Assembly (NCBI RefSeq): GCF_014197535.1
Contig: NZ_JACIFV010000007.1
Span: 184,049 to 248,048 of the forward strand
Origin: Rhizobium aethiopicum
GTDB lineage: Bacteria > Pseudomonadota > Alphaproteobacteria > Rhizobiales > Rhizobiaceae
Direction: 5' to 3'
DNA: 64,000 nucleotides
In this document: piece after piece, positions 39,023-47,214 of the stretch
Layout: each line of letters opens with the position of its first letter
How positions within the stretch are numbered: the first letter of the stretch is position 1
Made by a program: the position numbers and the translations under genes
The notes under the pieces: model-generated
The model's input: only the letters and a program-made list of their open reading frames with translations
Told to the model about the DNA's origin: nothing
Database searches by the model: none

Positions 39023-39337
39023 CTAGGCCAGGCATTTCAGCATTTCATTCAGGTCGCCGATTTCCCGCAGAAGCTCGATCAGCTTATCCGTATCGTCCTG
39101 GCTGAGTCGGCCCATTCCGCCGCTATTATTCCAGAGATCCTGGAATTCCTGGCTCATCTCGCGGGCGCGATGCATGATCTCGATGATTTGCGTGCGGTTT
39201 TCCCAGGTTGTGACGATGTTCGGTTCGTCCATCTCCATCGGCATCTCGGGTTTGCGTTCCAGCAAAAGCAATGTCTGTTCCTCTTGGGCGACGAGGGTTT
39301 GGTTCGGATAGGCCTTCGGGCGGAGGGAGCCATCCAT
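39023..39337 (-). CDS. Hypothetical protein, 104 residues
   Basis: A soluble, charged protein with no signal peptide. The N-terminus is MDGSLRPKAYPNQTLVAQEEQ, and the C-terminal half is likely helical (IIEIMHRAREMSQEFQDLW, KLIELLREIGDLNEML). A TTG 14 codons upstream is a possible longer start. I do not recognise the family. It lies alone between the vapBC remnant and a long hairpin. Composition and helical heptads suggest a real gene. Confidence 0.55.
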   Translation of the reverse strand: MDGSLRPKAYPNQTLVAQEEQTLLLLERKPEMPMEMDEPNIVTTWENRTQIIEIMHRAREMSQEFQDLWNNSGGMGRLSQDDTDKLIELLREIGDLNEMLKCLA

Positions 39338-39390
39338 GGTGAGGCTACTCGGGGAACGCGGTGTTTGACGGTCGGGCAATGGGAGATCAA

Positions 39391-39432
39391 CGATTGGCTA
39401 GCGGGTGTGGGGCGGTACCCGTTAGCCAATCG
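39391..39432. repeat. Long hairpin, 16-base arms
   Basis: CGATTGGCTAGCGGGT (39391-39406) and ACCCGTTAGCCAATCG (39417-39432) pair with one G-T mismatch around a 10-base loop, in the gap between two leftward genes. No T-run follows on the minus strand. It could be a terminator for the DUF5666 transcript or a mobile-element relic. Confidence 0.5.
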
Positions 39433-39479
39433 GCAAGCCCTATTTCGGAATCATCCGAACGAAGGATCGCAGGGCCAAT

Positions 39480-39500
39480 AAATGGGAAATTTTCCCATTT
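39480..39500 (-). terminator. Palindrome after the DUF5666 gene
   Basis: AAATGGGAAA and TTTCCCATTT are perfect 10-base arms around one central base, 21 bases after the stop of the leftward DUF5666 gene. The A+T-rich stem is unusual for a terminator, but the position suits one. Confidence 0.4.
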
Positions 39501-39521
39501 GTCAAATGTTCAGTTACACCG

Positions 39522-40619
39522 TCAGGGCTGGCCCGGAAAATCCGGTGGTGGTCCAGGCGGCGGCCCCGGCGGCGGACCATTCGGTCCCGGCCCCGCCCCG
39601 GGCCCTGGTCCCGGTCCGCCCGGGCCGGAAAAGCCGTCAGGACCGGCTCTGCCAAAGGGCGAGTGATCATGCGGCGGACCATCCCAGAAGCCGCGTGGCG
39701 GCCGGGAATCGATGCCCCCGGGAGGATGCGGGTTTGGAAAGTCGGTCAGTCTGTTCGAATCCCGCACGCCGATATCAACGAAGCCGTGACCATCCGGGGA
39801 TAGCCGCATCGATCCGAAAGGTGGCGAACCCCCGGGACCTGACCTCGGTCCGTCCTTGTCGCTCGCCCGGAAAGTTTCGATATTGACGGTACCGCGTTTG
39901 AGGCCCGGCACTACCGGTTCGGGCTGAATGCGGGTGATCGCCAACCGATCAGCCGCTGTCTTGAGATGCACGACGGTTTGCTTGCCGACCAATTGGCGGT
40001 GCGCGCCTCCGAGCGAAAGGCCGCCGATCAGGACGCGATTGCCGCTCTTGACGGGGACGCCGCGGACATGAGCGCCATCCGAGACGGAGCGGGTTTCGAT
40101 GCGCCGGGCTACGATTGTGCCGTCTGGTTTGCGGATGCCGAAGACGGCGACCCGCTTGCCTTTCCGCAGGCCCTTCGTCGCCAGACCGGATGTGTCGACG
40201 GTTTGCGAAAGGATGGTTATCGAAGCCTTGCTCAACCGGTCGATGCGGCCCTGGACCTCGCTGACGATCGTGATGCGGGCGGCGCGCTTTCCCTTCAGCA
40301 GCACCCGCGCGACATGGCCGACCTTCATCGCGCTTGCAGGAACACGCCGTCCATCGATCTCGATCGGCGTGGTCGCGCTGAACGGTATGTGGATGCCGTT
40401 GACGATGATGCTGCCAAAACCCTGGATGGTCCCGACGATGCCGGTTCCGCCGATGCCGTGGTCTTCATTCTCGCCGCCGCCCTGGATGGAGGTGCCGGAC
40501 CCGCCGATTCCATGATCGTTGGTGCTGGTCGACTGCGCGGCGGCAAATCCCGGCTTCAAGGTCTGAAGCGCTATGCCGGCCAGCAGAAACTGTCTTCTCG
40601 AGATCATCGACGGGCTCAT
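39522..40619 (-). CDS. Exported DUF5666-type protein with proline/glycine-rich tail
   Basis: A 365-residue protein. The N-terminus has a twin-arginine-like signal (SRRQFLLAGIALQTL, cleavage near AAAQS). The middle (about residues 60-240) consists of repeated beta-rich units such as VGTIQGFGSIIVNGIHIPF and VQGRIDRLSKASITILSQTV, as in DUF5666 proteins. The last 70 residues are very rich in Pro and Gly (runs of PGPG and PPPG). The start may be ATG 40619 or ATG 40607. Its start overlaps the stop of the DUF6502 gene by four bases, so the two are co-translated. The function is unknown; a secreted or cell-surface role is inferred. Confidence 0.8.
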   Translation of the reverse strand: MSPSMISRRQFLLAGIALQTLKPGFAAAQSTSTNDHGIGGSGTSIQGGGENEDHGIGGTGIVGTIQGFGSIIVNGIHIPFSATTPIEIDGRRVPASAMKVGHVARVLLKGKRAARITIVSEVQGRIDRLSKASITILSQTVDTSGLATKGLRKGKRVAVFGIRKPDGTIVARRIETRSVSDGAHVRGVPVKSGNRVLIGGLSLGGAHRQLVGKQTVVHLKTAADRLAITRIQPEPVVPGLKRGTVNIETFRASDKDGPRSGPGGSPPFGSMRLSPDGHGFVDIGVRDSNRLTDFPNPHPPGGIDSRPPRGFWDGPPHDHSPFGRAGPDGFSGPGGPGPGPGAGPGPNGPPPGPPPGPPPDFPGQP

Positions 40620-41509
40620 TCGTCCGCCTCCGTCTTGGAAGCGGCGCCTGCCTGGAGACCCGTCTCACCCTCTTCGGTCATGACATAGAGCCCCGCGATC
40701 CAGCGGCTGTTGCCGCCGGGATCCTCCTTGATCGCCTGATGGGCGACCTTGTTGAGCTTCAGGAGCAGCGCCATCGCTTCCTCGCGCGCGAGCGCATCGA
40801 GCCGGGCGGCGAGCGCGGCAGATATGCCGTCATAATGAACCGCGCGTTCGAAATAGGGCGGAGGGTCATTCATCAGGTTGGTGACGGAGGCCTGCACGTG
40901 GTCGCGAAGGTTGCGGGTGAAATAATGCCGGCGGGCGTCGTCGCCGGCATTCGGGACGATCGATGAGAGGTCGAGCCGGACGCGGCCGTCCTCATCGAGA
41001 ACGACGATGCCCCTGTCCAGCCAGTCGTCCAGGATGGAGCGGGGGTGGACATCCTTGGTGATATCGCTCACCAGGCTTTCGAATGAAGGGCTGCCGTCGC
41101 TTGTGGTTCGGGGCAGGGCGCTCGGCCTGTCCTCGGCATCGCAATAGAGCGGGTCGGCCAGCCATCGGGCAAGGATGCGGCTCGTTTGCGAGACGCCGAC
41201 AGTCAGCAACGATGTCGAGATCTCCTGTCCGCGTAGCCGGTTGACGTCCTTGCGATGCACGCCTGTCAGAAGCGAGATGCGGCTGTCCGTCTGCTGCTTG
41301 TTCGGCAGCGCGAATTCCTTTTCGGCAACCTCGATATAGAGCCGGCGAAGAATGGCCGAAAAGGCGGTGAAGTTGAAGCCGGAAGCGAGTGCGAGCTTCA
41401 CCAGCGGACGCAGCACGCGGACGAGCATGGCCTGCAAGGTCTCTTCGGAGAAGGGTAGCTTCGCGCGCGGCTTCGACATCAAGAACACACTCGGTCTCTG
41501 AAAGACCAT
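40616..41509 (-). CDS. DUF6502-family cytoplasmic protein
   Basis: A 297-residue soluble protein with the opening LVRVLRPLVKLALASGFNFTAFSAILRRLYIEVAEKEF and, at about residues 75-95, a helix-turn-helix-like stretch (SRISLLTGVHRKDVNRLRGQ). It fits the DUF6502 family; a regulatory, DNA-binding role is possible but unproven. The start may be ATG 41509 or ATG 41479; neither has a strong ribosome-binding site. It overlaps the downstream exported DUF5666 gene and so may control or assist it. Confidence 0.78.
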   Translation of the reverse strand: MVFQRPSVFLMSKPRAKLPFSEETLQAMLVRVLRPLVKLALASGFNFTAFSAILRRLYIEVAEKEFALPNKQQTDSRISLLTGVHRKDVNRLRGQEISTSLLTVGVSQTSRILARWLADPLYCDAEDRPSALPRTTSDGSPSFESLVSDITKDVHPRSILDDWLDRGIVVLDEDGRVRLDLSSIVPNAGDDARRHYFTRNLRDHVQASVTNLMNDPPPYFERAVHYDGISAALAARLDALAREEAMALLLKLNKVAHQAIKEDPGGNSRWIAGLYVMTEEGETGLQAGAASKTEADE

Positions 41510-41660
41510 TGCCGGCAGACTTCGATAGCCGCCTTCACTCTCCTATGACAAAGTCCGGAATGCCGCAACGGAGTAGCCCATGCAAGATCGGCCTACGCCG
41601 CACTTCCTGCCAACCTGGCCGCGATCGTGCCGCCATAGGGAAGATGTTTCGCGCCTTCTG

Positions 41661-42035
41661 TCAATGCGTTACCGGATGGGGCTCGGGCGAGAGCACCGCC
41701 CCGTGGCTCCAGTCGATCAGCCGGTCGATCCGCGCAATCTTGTGGAAAACCTCGAAGACGTCGAATGCCGCACCCTTTTCGATATGGCCTGCCAGCAGCT
41801 CGCAAAGCTCGAATATTTCAGGCGGCGTGGTGGTCATTTCGACGCCGTCATCGGTGAAGACACCTGATCGCGGCCACGCCCGCACCTGCTGCTCGTCGAG
41901 CTTGCAACCGACGAATGGGATCGTATCGATGATGCCGGAGGCAAGCGCGAAGGCTGCTTCCGCCACGATTTCGGAGCAGGACGTGTTTGGCTCGTTTCTT
42001 AAGGCCGGTATCTGCGGCCGCTTGAGTTCGCGCAT
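41661..42035 (-). CDS. Unknown 124-residue protein after flgL
   Basis: It starts 10 bases after the flgL stop, in the same direction (GACGGA upstream of ATG 42035), so it belongs to the flgEKL transcript. The sequence includes IVAEAAFALASGIIDTIPF, CKLDEQQVRAWPR and IFELCELLAGHIEKG. It has no signal peptide or clear membrane segment. It is not FlaF, FlbT or FlgN as far as can be judged by eye, which are the genes expected here in rhizobial chromosomal flagellar clusters. I do not recognise it. Confidence 0.6.
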   Translation of the reverse strand: MRELKRPQIPALRNEPNTSCSEIVAEAAFALASGIIDTIPFVGCKLDEQQVRAWPRSGVFTDDGVEMTTTPPEIFELCELLAGHIEKGAAFDVFEVFHKIARIDRLIDWSHGAVLSPEPHPVTH

Positions 42036-42045
42036 TTTCAATCCG

Positions 42046-43092
42046 TCAGAGATAGTTGACCAGGCTGAGATTCTGGAGTTTCGAGACGAGCGTGTAGGCG
42101 GTTTCCAGCTGTGTCTGCAGCTGGTTGACGAGCGTCGAAGCCTCATAGGTGTCGACCCCCTGCAGGTCGACGAGCTTTCCTTGCAGCAGGCTCGACTGGG
42201 CGTCGAGCGCGTCATTTGCCTTTTCGAGCCGCTCCTGCGAGAGGCCGAGCTCGCTCTGCTGCGTCACGATGCCCGAAGTCGCCTGGGCCGCGTAGCCTAT
42301 CGCCTTGGATGCGACGGTGCTCTGCGCGTCCGAGCTCAGATCCTGGCCGAAGAGGGCGGAGACGACGACGGAGGCAAGTGCCAGGTAACGCATGCCTTCG
42401 GAATTGGCGGTGGTCGACGAGGTGATGGTTTCCGATGCGCTGATCCGGCTGGTCATGTCGGTGCTCGATGCGCTCGACCAGCCGCTCGAAGCGTCCGCCC
42501 AGCTGCTTTCGGAGAACATCGGCTCGACCGTATCGGTGATGAAGCTGCCGATTTCCTCGCCCGTCAGCTCGTTGACGTTTTTTCCGAGACCGGTTGCATA
42601 ATCGGTGAGCGCCGTGACGATCGTATCCGAGACTGCGGACGACTGATCGGTCAGGGGCTGGCTGTCGAGGTTCGTTCCGCCGAACAGGTATTCGCCGTTG
42701 ACCGATGTGTTTGCCGTCGAGATCAGCTGCGAAATTGTGGAACTGGCCGATTGCAGGGCAACGGCGATGCTCGTCGTATCCTGGCTTGCCTGGAGCGCGG
42801 TCAGGTTGGTGACCAGGCTGTCGCCAGCATCCTTGAGGCTCGAAAGAGCAGTTTGCGATGCTTCCATGCGCAGTGCGACGACGGAATTGCTCGTCTTGAA
42901 CGAGTCCGTCTGGGCGATGGCGCTGGTGAGATTGATCGACTTCGCGGCGCCGGCGCCGAGGGAGACACCGATATCGGCGTAGGTTCCCGTCGTCGCCTCC
43001 GTCGAGGCCTGTTGCAGCTTGCTTTGCGACTGGCTGATGGTGAGCCTGAGTACGCTCTGCATCGCCGATGATGAGACAAAAGAGGCTTTCAT
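42046..43092 (-). CDS. flgL: Flagellar hook-filament junction protein FlgL
   Basis: A 348-residue HAP3 protein. The N-terminal flagellin-like helix pair (MQSVLRLTISQSQSKLQQASTEATTG) and the C-terminal helices (LVNQLQTQLETAYTLVSKLQNLSLVNYL) are the conserved oligomerising parts. The middle has GEYLFGGTNLDSQPL, the usual FlgL signature. It lies 2 bases downstream of flgK. A complete protein is encoded; whether it serves the main flagellum or is a spare copy cannot be told. Confidence 0.92.
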   Translation of the reverse strand: MKASFVSSSAMQSVLRLTISQSQSKLQQASTEATTGTYADIGVSLGAGAAKSINLTSAIAQTDSFKTSNSVVALRMEASQTALSSLKDAGDSLVTNLTALQASQDTTSIAVALQSASSTISQLISTANTSVNGEYLFGGTNLDSQPLTDQSSAVSDTIVTALTDYATGLGKNVNELTGEEIGSFITDTVEPMFSESSWADASSGWSSASSTDMTSRISASETITSSTTANSEGMRYLALASVVVSALFGQDLSSDAQSTVASKAIGYAAQATSGIVTQQSELGLSQERLEKANDALDAQSSLLQGKLVDLQGVDTYEASTLVNQLQTQLETAYTLVSKLQNLSLVNYL

Positions 43093-43094
43093 GA

Positions 43095-44555
43095 TTAGCT
43101 CGCTATATCGAGGAGCGACTGGAACATCTCGTCGATCACGTTCAGGATCTTCGTCGCTGCCTTGTAGGATTGTTCGATGTCGAGAAGGAGCGTCAGCTCT
43201 TCGTCGAGATTGACGCCAGTTTCGTTGGAATAAGCCTCGTCGGAGCGAGACAGAGCGGCGGCCGTGGTTTCGGAAGCCGATGTCGCGTCGCTTCGATATT
43301 GTTCGAGCCAGCCGATCGAGCCGCTGGCATAGTCCGTCAAGCTCTGCGTCGTGGAGAGACCGGCGTCGGCGGAGAAGGAGCGTTGCTCCGTCAGCGCCGT
43401 ATAGAGGGCATCGAGATTGTCGGAGAAACCGCTATCTCCGGAGGTGTTGAGACTGGTGATGCCGCTGATCGTTCCGTCGCGCAGCCTGGTCGCATCGCCG
43501 CCTTCGCTCGTGACGACGGCAAGATTGACCGCGATGGTGGAGGCAATCCCGGTAATATCATCGGTATCAGACGGTGTTTCTCCCGTTGTCCCCGATGCCG
43601 TCGTCCAGGTAAAAAGTCCCGGCGCGCTCGTGCTGCCGTCGGTTTCCGAGAAGACCTGGACGAGGGCCTTGGCAATCTGGTCGAGCTGATCCTGGAATGT
43701 CGGGGCGATCTCGTCGCGGAGCTGCAGCAGCGCCTGCAGGCTGCCCAAGGCACTCGTCGTCGAACCCTCGCCGGCATCGAGCGCCACGCCGTCGATATAG
43801 ATGGCATTGCCCTCGGTTCCGCCGACATAAGTTGCCGTCGACGCGAATGTGACGGTGCGCGGTACGGTCTCGAACAGCACGGTGCCGTCCGAGGTATAGA
43901 GCGCCATGTCGTTATTGTCGCGCACGACGGAGGTGACGCCGACGATCGAGGAGATCTGCTTCAGGAGCTTCTCGCGCTCGTCGAGCGCCGAGGATGTATC
44001 GGCGCCGGTCGATGTCGCCAGCTTGACCGCGTTGTTGGCCGCCTCGAACTGCGACAGCAGCGTATTCAGCGTGGAGACCTGCGTGGCGATCTCCGCATCC
44101 GCCTCGGCCCTGATCGACTGGACGCCGTCGCTCGCGGTATTCAGCGAGTTGGCGAGATCCTGCGCGGCGGTGACGGCCGATTGCGCGGCGGTCGTATTGC
44201 TCGGCGACGTCGCATATGTCTGGAGCGCCTCCTGGAAGGCTGCGAGATAGGTGCTCGGCGATGTCTCGTAGTCATTGCCGCCCATCAGCGACTGCAGGCT
44301 TTCGAGGCCGGTCACGAGCGTCTGCTGGGCGCTGTCCTTGGCGTTGGATTGCAGGTATTGGGCGAGCAGCGCAGTTTCTTGGGCCCGGCTGATGCTGACG
44401 ACCTGAGCGCCGGAAAGAGACGTCGTAATCGACGCCTCCCGCCTGACATAGTCGGAATTTCCGACATTGGCGATGTTGGTCGAGACGACGCTGCTCTGCT
44501 GACCGGTATTGTTGAAAATACTCTGCACGCTGTTCAAGGCTGACGTGAGCGACAT
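43095..44555 (-). CDS. flgK: Flagellar hook-associated protein FlgK
   Basis: A 486-residue HAP1 protein. N-terminal SALNSVQSIFNNTGQQSSVVSTNIANVGNSDYVRR is the rod/hook-family opening, and C-terminal NLDEELTLLLDIEQSYKAATKILNVIDEMFQSLLDI the matching closing helix. The large central part is the variable exposed domain. It is secreted by the flagellar type III system without a cleaved signal. It lies between flgE and flgL on one transcript. Confidence 0.93.
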   Translation of the reverse strand: MSLTSALNSVQSIFNNTGQQSSVVSTNIANVGNSDYVRREASITTSLSGAQVVSISRAQETALLAQYLQSNAKDSAQQTLVTGLESLQSLMGGNDYETSPSTYLAAFQEALQTYATSPSNTTAAQSAVTAAQDLANSLNTASDGVQSIRAEADAEIATQVSTLNTLLSQFEAANNAVKLATSTGADTSSALDEREKLLKQISSIVGVTSVVRDNNDMALYTSDGTVLFETVPRTVTFASTATYVGGTEGNAIYIDGVALDAGEGSTTSALGSLQALLQLRDEIAPTFQDQLDQIAKALVQVFSETDGSTSAPGLFTWTTASGTTGETPSDTDDITGIASTIAVNLAVVTSEGGDATRLRDGTISGITSLNTSGDSGFSDNLDALYTALTEQRSFSADAGLSTTQSLTDYASGSIGWLEQYRSDATSASETTAAALSRSDEAYSNETGVNLDEELTLLLDIEQSYKAATKILNVIDEMFQSLLDIAS

Positions 44556-44568
44556 CCAGGCGTTCCCT

Positions 44569-45861
44569 CTATCGTTTCAGGTTGACGAGGACATCCATGA
44601 TGTCGGAGCCGGTCTGAAACACCTTCGAATTGGCGGTGTAGCTGCGCTGCGCCTCGATCATCTCGGTCAATTCGCCGGCGAGATCGACATTCGAGCTTTC
44701 GAGCGCGCCGGACTGGATGGAGCCGAGCCCGTTCGTCTGCGGAAAGCCGGTGACGGTGACGCCGGACATGCCGTTGGCGGTGTAGACGTTGCCGCTGAGC
44801 AGCGTCAGATTGTCGGGGCTTGCGACCGTCGCGAGAGGGATCTGATAGAGGGATTTCGTCGTGCCGTTGGCATAGGAGACCGACACCACGCCGTCCGTGC
44901 CGATCGAGACTGAGCTCACCGCGCTTGCGGCCTGGCCGTCGGCGGAACCTGTTGCCGAGAAGTCGGAGGCAAGCTGGGTGAAATCCGAATAGTCCATATC
45001 GATCGTCTTTGCCGTGACAGGATCGACGATGTCGGTGTCGGTCGCAGACGTCAGCTGGCCGTCGGCGTCGAAGGAGAGTGTCGCGACGCTGACCGCGCTG
45101 GAGGAGTAGGGGAAGGAGGTCGTGCCGCCGGTCGCGGCATCGGCATTGCGATACACCGCGACTTCCCACGTGCTGCCGGTGACCGCGCCGCTCACATCGG
45201 TCGTGACACCCGTCTTGGTGAAGTAATAGTCGTACTGGACGGTGGCGCCGAGGCTGTCATAGGCAACCAGCGACATCTTCTGCGTATCGTCCGTGACGCC
45301 TGACGTGTTGGCGCTCGGCAGCGTCGTCGTATCGGTGACGACGGTCGCCTCGGAATTCAGGTTGCCGCTGAAATAGGCGCTTGTCGAAGCGATCGCGCTT
45401 AGGCCAGATTGGGATACGTTGACCGGCACCAGCCCGTCGAACCCGTTGACGACTACGGCCGGCACGCCTGAATCATAGGAATATCCCATCAGCGTGTAGC
45501 CGGCGCTGTTGACGAGATTGCCGTCGCTGTCGACCGAGAAGTCGCCGGCCCTGGTCAGCACCGGCGTGCCGTCGGCGCTTTCGACGATGAAGAAGCCGTC
45601 TCCCGAAATCGCGAGATCGTATTCGGAGGTCGTGTAGGAAATGTCGCCCTGCTCAGAAATCGACTGGCGCACCGATGTCTGAACGCCGCCGGAATTGTAA
45701 TTGCCCGAGGAAGAGGGCAGGACCAGCGACGAAAAGGAGGTGGAAACGGCCTTGTAGCCGGTGGTGCTGGCATTGGCGATGTTGTCGGAAACCGTGCTCA
45801 ACCGGTTTGCCTGCGCGCTCATGCCGGAGACGGCGGTTTTCATGCTTCCAAAAATGCTCAT
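44569..45861 (-). CDS. flgE: Flagellar hook protein FlgE
   Basis: A 430-residue hook protein. The N-terminus MSIFGSMKTAVSGMSAQANRLSTVSDNIANASTTGYK and C-terminus LAGELTEMIEAQRSYTANSKVFQTGSDIMDVLVNLKR are diagnostic of FlgE/FlgF/FlgG. The length and the central hook domains (e.g. YYFTKTGVTTDVSG) identify FlgE. ATG 45861 is used rather than a start 11 codons upstream. It is the first gene of flgE-flgK-flgL. No rod, ring or export genes are nearby, so it depends on a flagellar set elsewhere in the genome. Confidence 0.93.
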   Translation of the reverse strand: MSIFGSMKTAVSGMSAQANRLSTVSDNIANASTTGYKAVSTSFSSLVLPSSSGNYNSGGVQTSVRQSISEQGDISYTTSEYDLAISGDGFFIVESADGTPVLTRAGDFSVDSDGNLVNSAGYTLMGYSYDSGVPAVVVNGFDGLVPVNVSQSGLSAIASTSAYFSGNLNSEATVVTDTTTLPSANTSGVTDDTQKMSLVAYDSLGATVQYDYYFTKTGVTTDVSGAVTGSTWEVAVYRNADAATGGTTSFPYSSSAVSVATLSFDADGQLTSATDTDIVDPVTAKTIDMDYSDFTQLASDFSATGSADGQAASAVSSVSIGTDGVVSVSYANGTTKSLYQIPLATVASPDNLTLLSGNVYTANGMSGVTVTGFPQTNGLGSIQSGALESSNVDLAGELTEMIEAQRSYTANSKVFQTGSDIMDVLVNLKR

Positions 45862-46079
45862 GGCTTGATCCTTAAAGGTTTGGGAACATGCCATGTGACG
45901 ACAGGCTTCCAGGGCCCGGATTGCGGGCGCAAGATATCGTCAGGCGCCGGGCATAGGCCGGCTCCGGTTGATGATCTGATTGTCTGGACTGACCCCGTGA
46001 TGGCTCTCGTCGCGTCGGTTCATCCGCGCGTGACATCGTGCGCCTGATACGGCACACCATTCAAAGATTTCAGAATCAA

Positions 46080-46127
46080 GAAGCGGCCCAGCCGAAGGCT
46101 CCGCCGGCTCAACTGCCGGGCCGCTTC
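46080..46127 (-). terminator. Branched hairpin downstream of casA
   Basis: GAAGCGGCCC (46080-46089) and GGGCCGCTTC (46118-46127) are perfect 10-base arms enclosing a second small stem (AGCCG/CGGCT). It lies 56 bases after the casA stop on the minus strand, in the 321-base gap before flgE. The rest of the gap holds the flgE promoter region and no gene. Confidence 0.55.
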
Positions 46128-46182
46128 ACACCGTCGCCATTGCAGTCCTCCAGCAACCGCGTGGCGACGACTGCTTGCCGCG

Positions 46183-47052
46183 TCAGGCCGCAAACTTTGT
46201 GGACAGTAAGCCCGTGCTTGAGGTGTCGAGCAGATCGAAGAGCTGGCTCGCCTGGCTTTCAGTGACATCGTCAGGCTTGCCGGCCATGAATTCGTCGAGG
46301 CTCACTACCCCATCGCCATTCGTATCGAGATCGGAAAGCAGGGAGGCGAACTGGTCTTCGTCCTCGGACGACGGCGGTCCCTGGGGACGTTCCGACTGCT
46401 GGGCGGACATGGCCTCGGTCAGCGAATCGACCGACAGCGAACCCGCGCCCTCACTGTCAAAGCTGTCGAACAGCGTTCCTGCCTGATCTTCGCTGACATC
46501 GGACGGACGGCCTGCGACGAATTCGTCCTTGCTGACGAGTCCGTCGCCATCGGTATCGAGATCGGAGAGCATGGACGCCAACTGATCATCGTCGCCTGGC
46601 GGCGGCGGGGATGGGCCATCGGGACGTTCCGACCGCTGGGCAGACATCGCCTCGGCGAGTGCATCGACCGACAGCGAACCGGCGCCTTCGCTGTCGAAGC
46701 TGTCGAACAGCGTTCCGGTTTGATCCTCGCTGACATCGGACGGTCGGGCCGCGACGAACTCGGCCTTGCTCACATAGCCGTCGCCGTCGGTATCCAGATC
46801 AGCAACATCCATGCCCGTACCGCCGTCCCCTTCGCCGGCGGAGCCGGACTGGTCGAAACGGTTCATTGCCAGCGTCATCAGCTGGGCCATCAGTTTGTCG
46901 GCGCTGCTGGACGTGTCTTCGTCGAGCTGCCCGCTTGCGGTTGATTTTTTCGCTGAAACCGTACTACAGGATAGGATGTCCTGGGATGCGGATGTCGAGC
47001 TCTTGCTATACGAATAGGAAGAGACTGACGTGGCGGCCGAAATGGTCGTCAT
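46183..47052 (-). CDS. casA: Calsymin-like secreted calcium-binding protein with six EF-hand motifs
   Basis: A 289-residue acidic protein built from three tandem units of about 78 residues. Each has one canonical EF-hand loop (D87-E98 DTDGDGYVSKAE; D166-E177; D243-E254 DTNGDGVVSLDE) and one degenerate loop (FDSEGAGSLSVDAL type). A Ser/Thr-rich N-terminus of about 50 residues lacks a cleavable signal. This is the architecture of R. etli calsymin (CasA), a symbiosis-expressed Ca2+-binding protein exported without signal cleavage. As in R. etli, a TetR regulator is divergent. A 16-base palindrome 41 bases before the start probably binds that regulator. The third unit ends truncated (STGLLSTKFAA). 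Confidence 0.85.
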   Translation of the reverse strand: MTTISAATSVSSYSYSKSSTSASQDILSCSTVSAKKSTASGQLDEDTSSSADKLMAQLMTLAMNRFDQSGSAGEGDGGTGMDVADLDTDGDGYVSKAEFVAARPSDVSEDQTGTLFDSFDSEGAGSLSVDALAEAMSAQRSERPDGPSPPPPGDDDQLASMLSDLDTDGDGLVSKDEFVAGRPSDVSEDQAGTLFDSFDSEGAGSLSVDSLTEAMSAQQSERPQGPPSSEDEDQFASLLSDLDTNGDGVVSLDEFMAGKPDDVTESQASQLFDLLDTSSTGLLSTKFAA

Positions 47053-47092
47053 AAGCGCTCCATCGCTTGAGGGTGGGGATGCAACGCATTAC

Positions 47093-47108
47093 AGAACTTA
47101 TGAGTTCT
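47093..47108. promoter_or_regulatory. Palindrome upstream of casA, candidate CasR operator
   Basis: AGAACTTATGAGTTCT has perfect 6-base arms around TATG. It lies 41-56 bases before casA and about 107 before casR, where a TetR repressor could control both. A second copy precedes the DUF1217 gene at 47921. Confidence 0.7.
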
Positions 47109-47214
47109 CTAAATCGAAATTACTAATGCCACAACCGAAAAAATCATCCCTCAGAAATAACAGGCTGCTTCTCGCGATCGTTGGCATGCGCGTCGGCAAA
47201 GCGGTCTGATCGTC

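Noticed and set aside
39530..39660. G/C-rich repetitive stretch as a tandem repeat or CRISPR-like array
   Set aside because: It is explained by the Pro/Gly-rich C-terminal tail of the DUF5666 protein; there are no spacers.
41389..43071. 560-codon open frame on the plus strand opposite flgL
   Set aside because: It is the complement of flgL and its flanks; the product is Arg/Gly-rich with no family resemblance, whereas the minus strand encodes an obvious FlgL.
43170..44543. 457-codon open frame opposite flgK
   Set aside because: Shadow of FlgK in a GC-rich genome; the protein is low-complexity Arg/Gly and has no recognisable domain.
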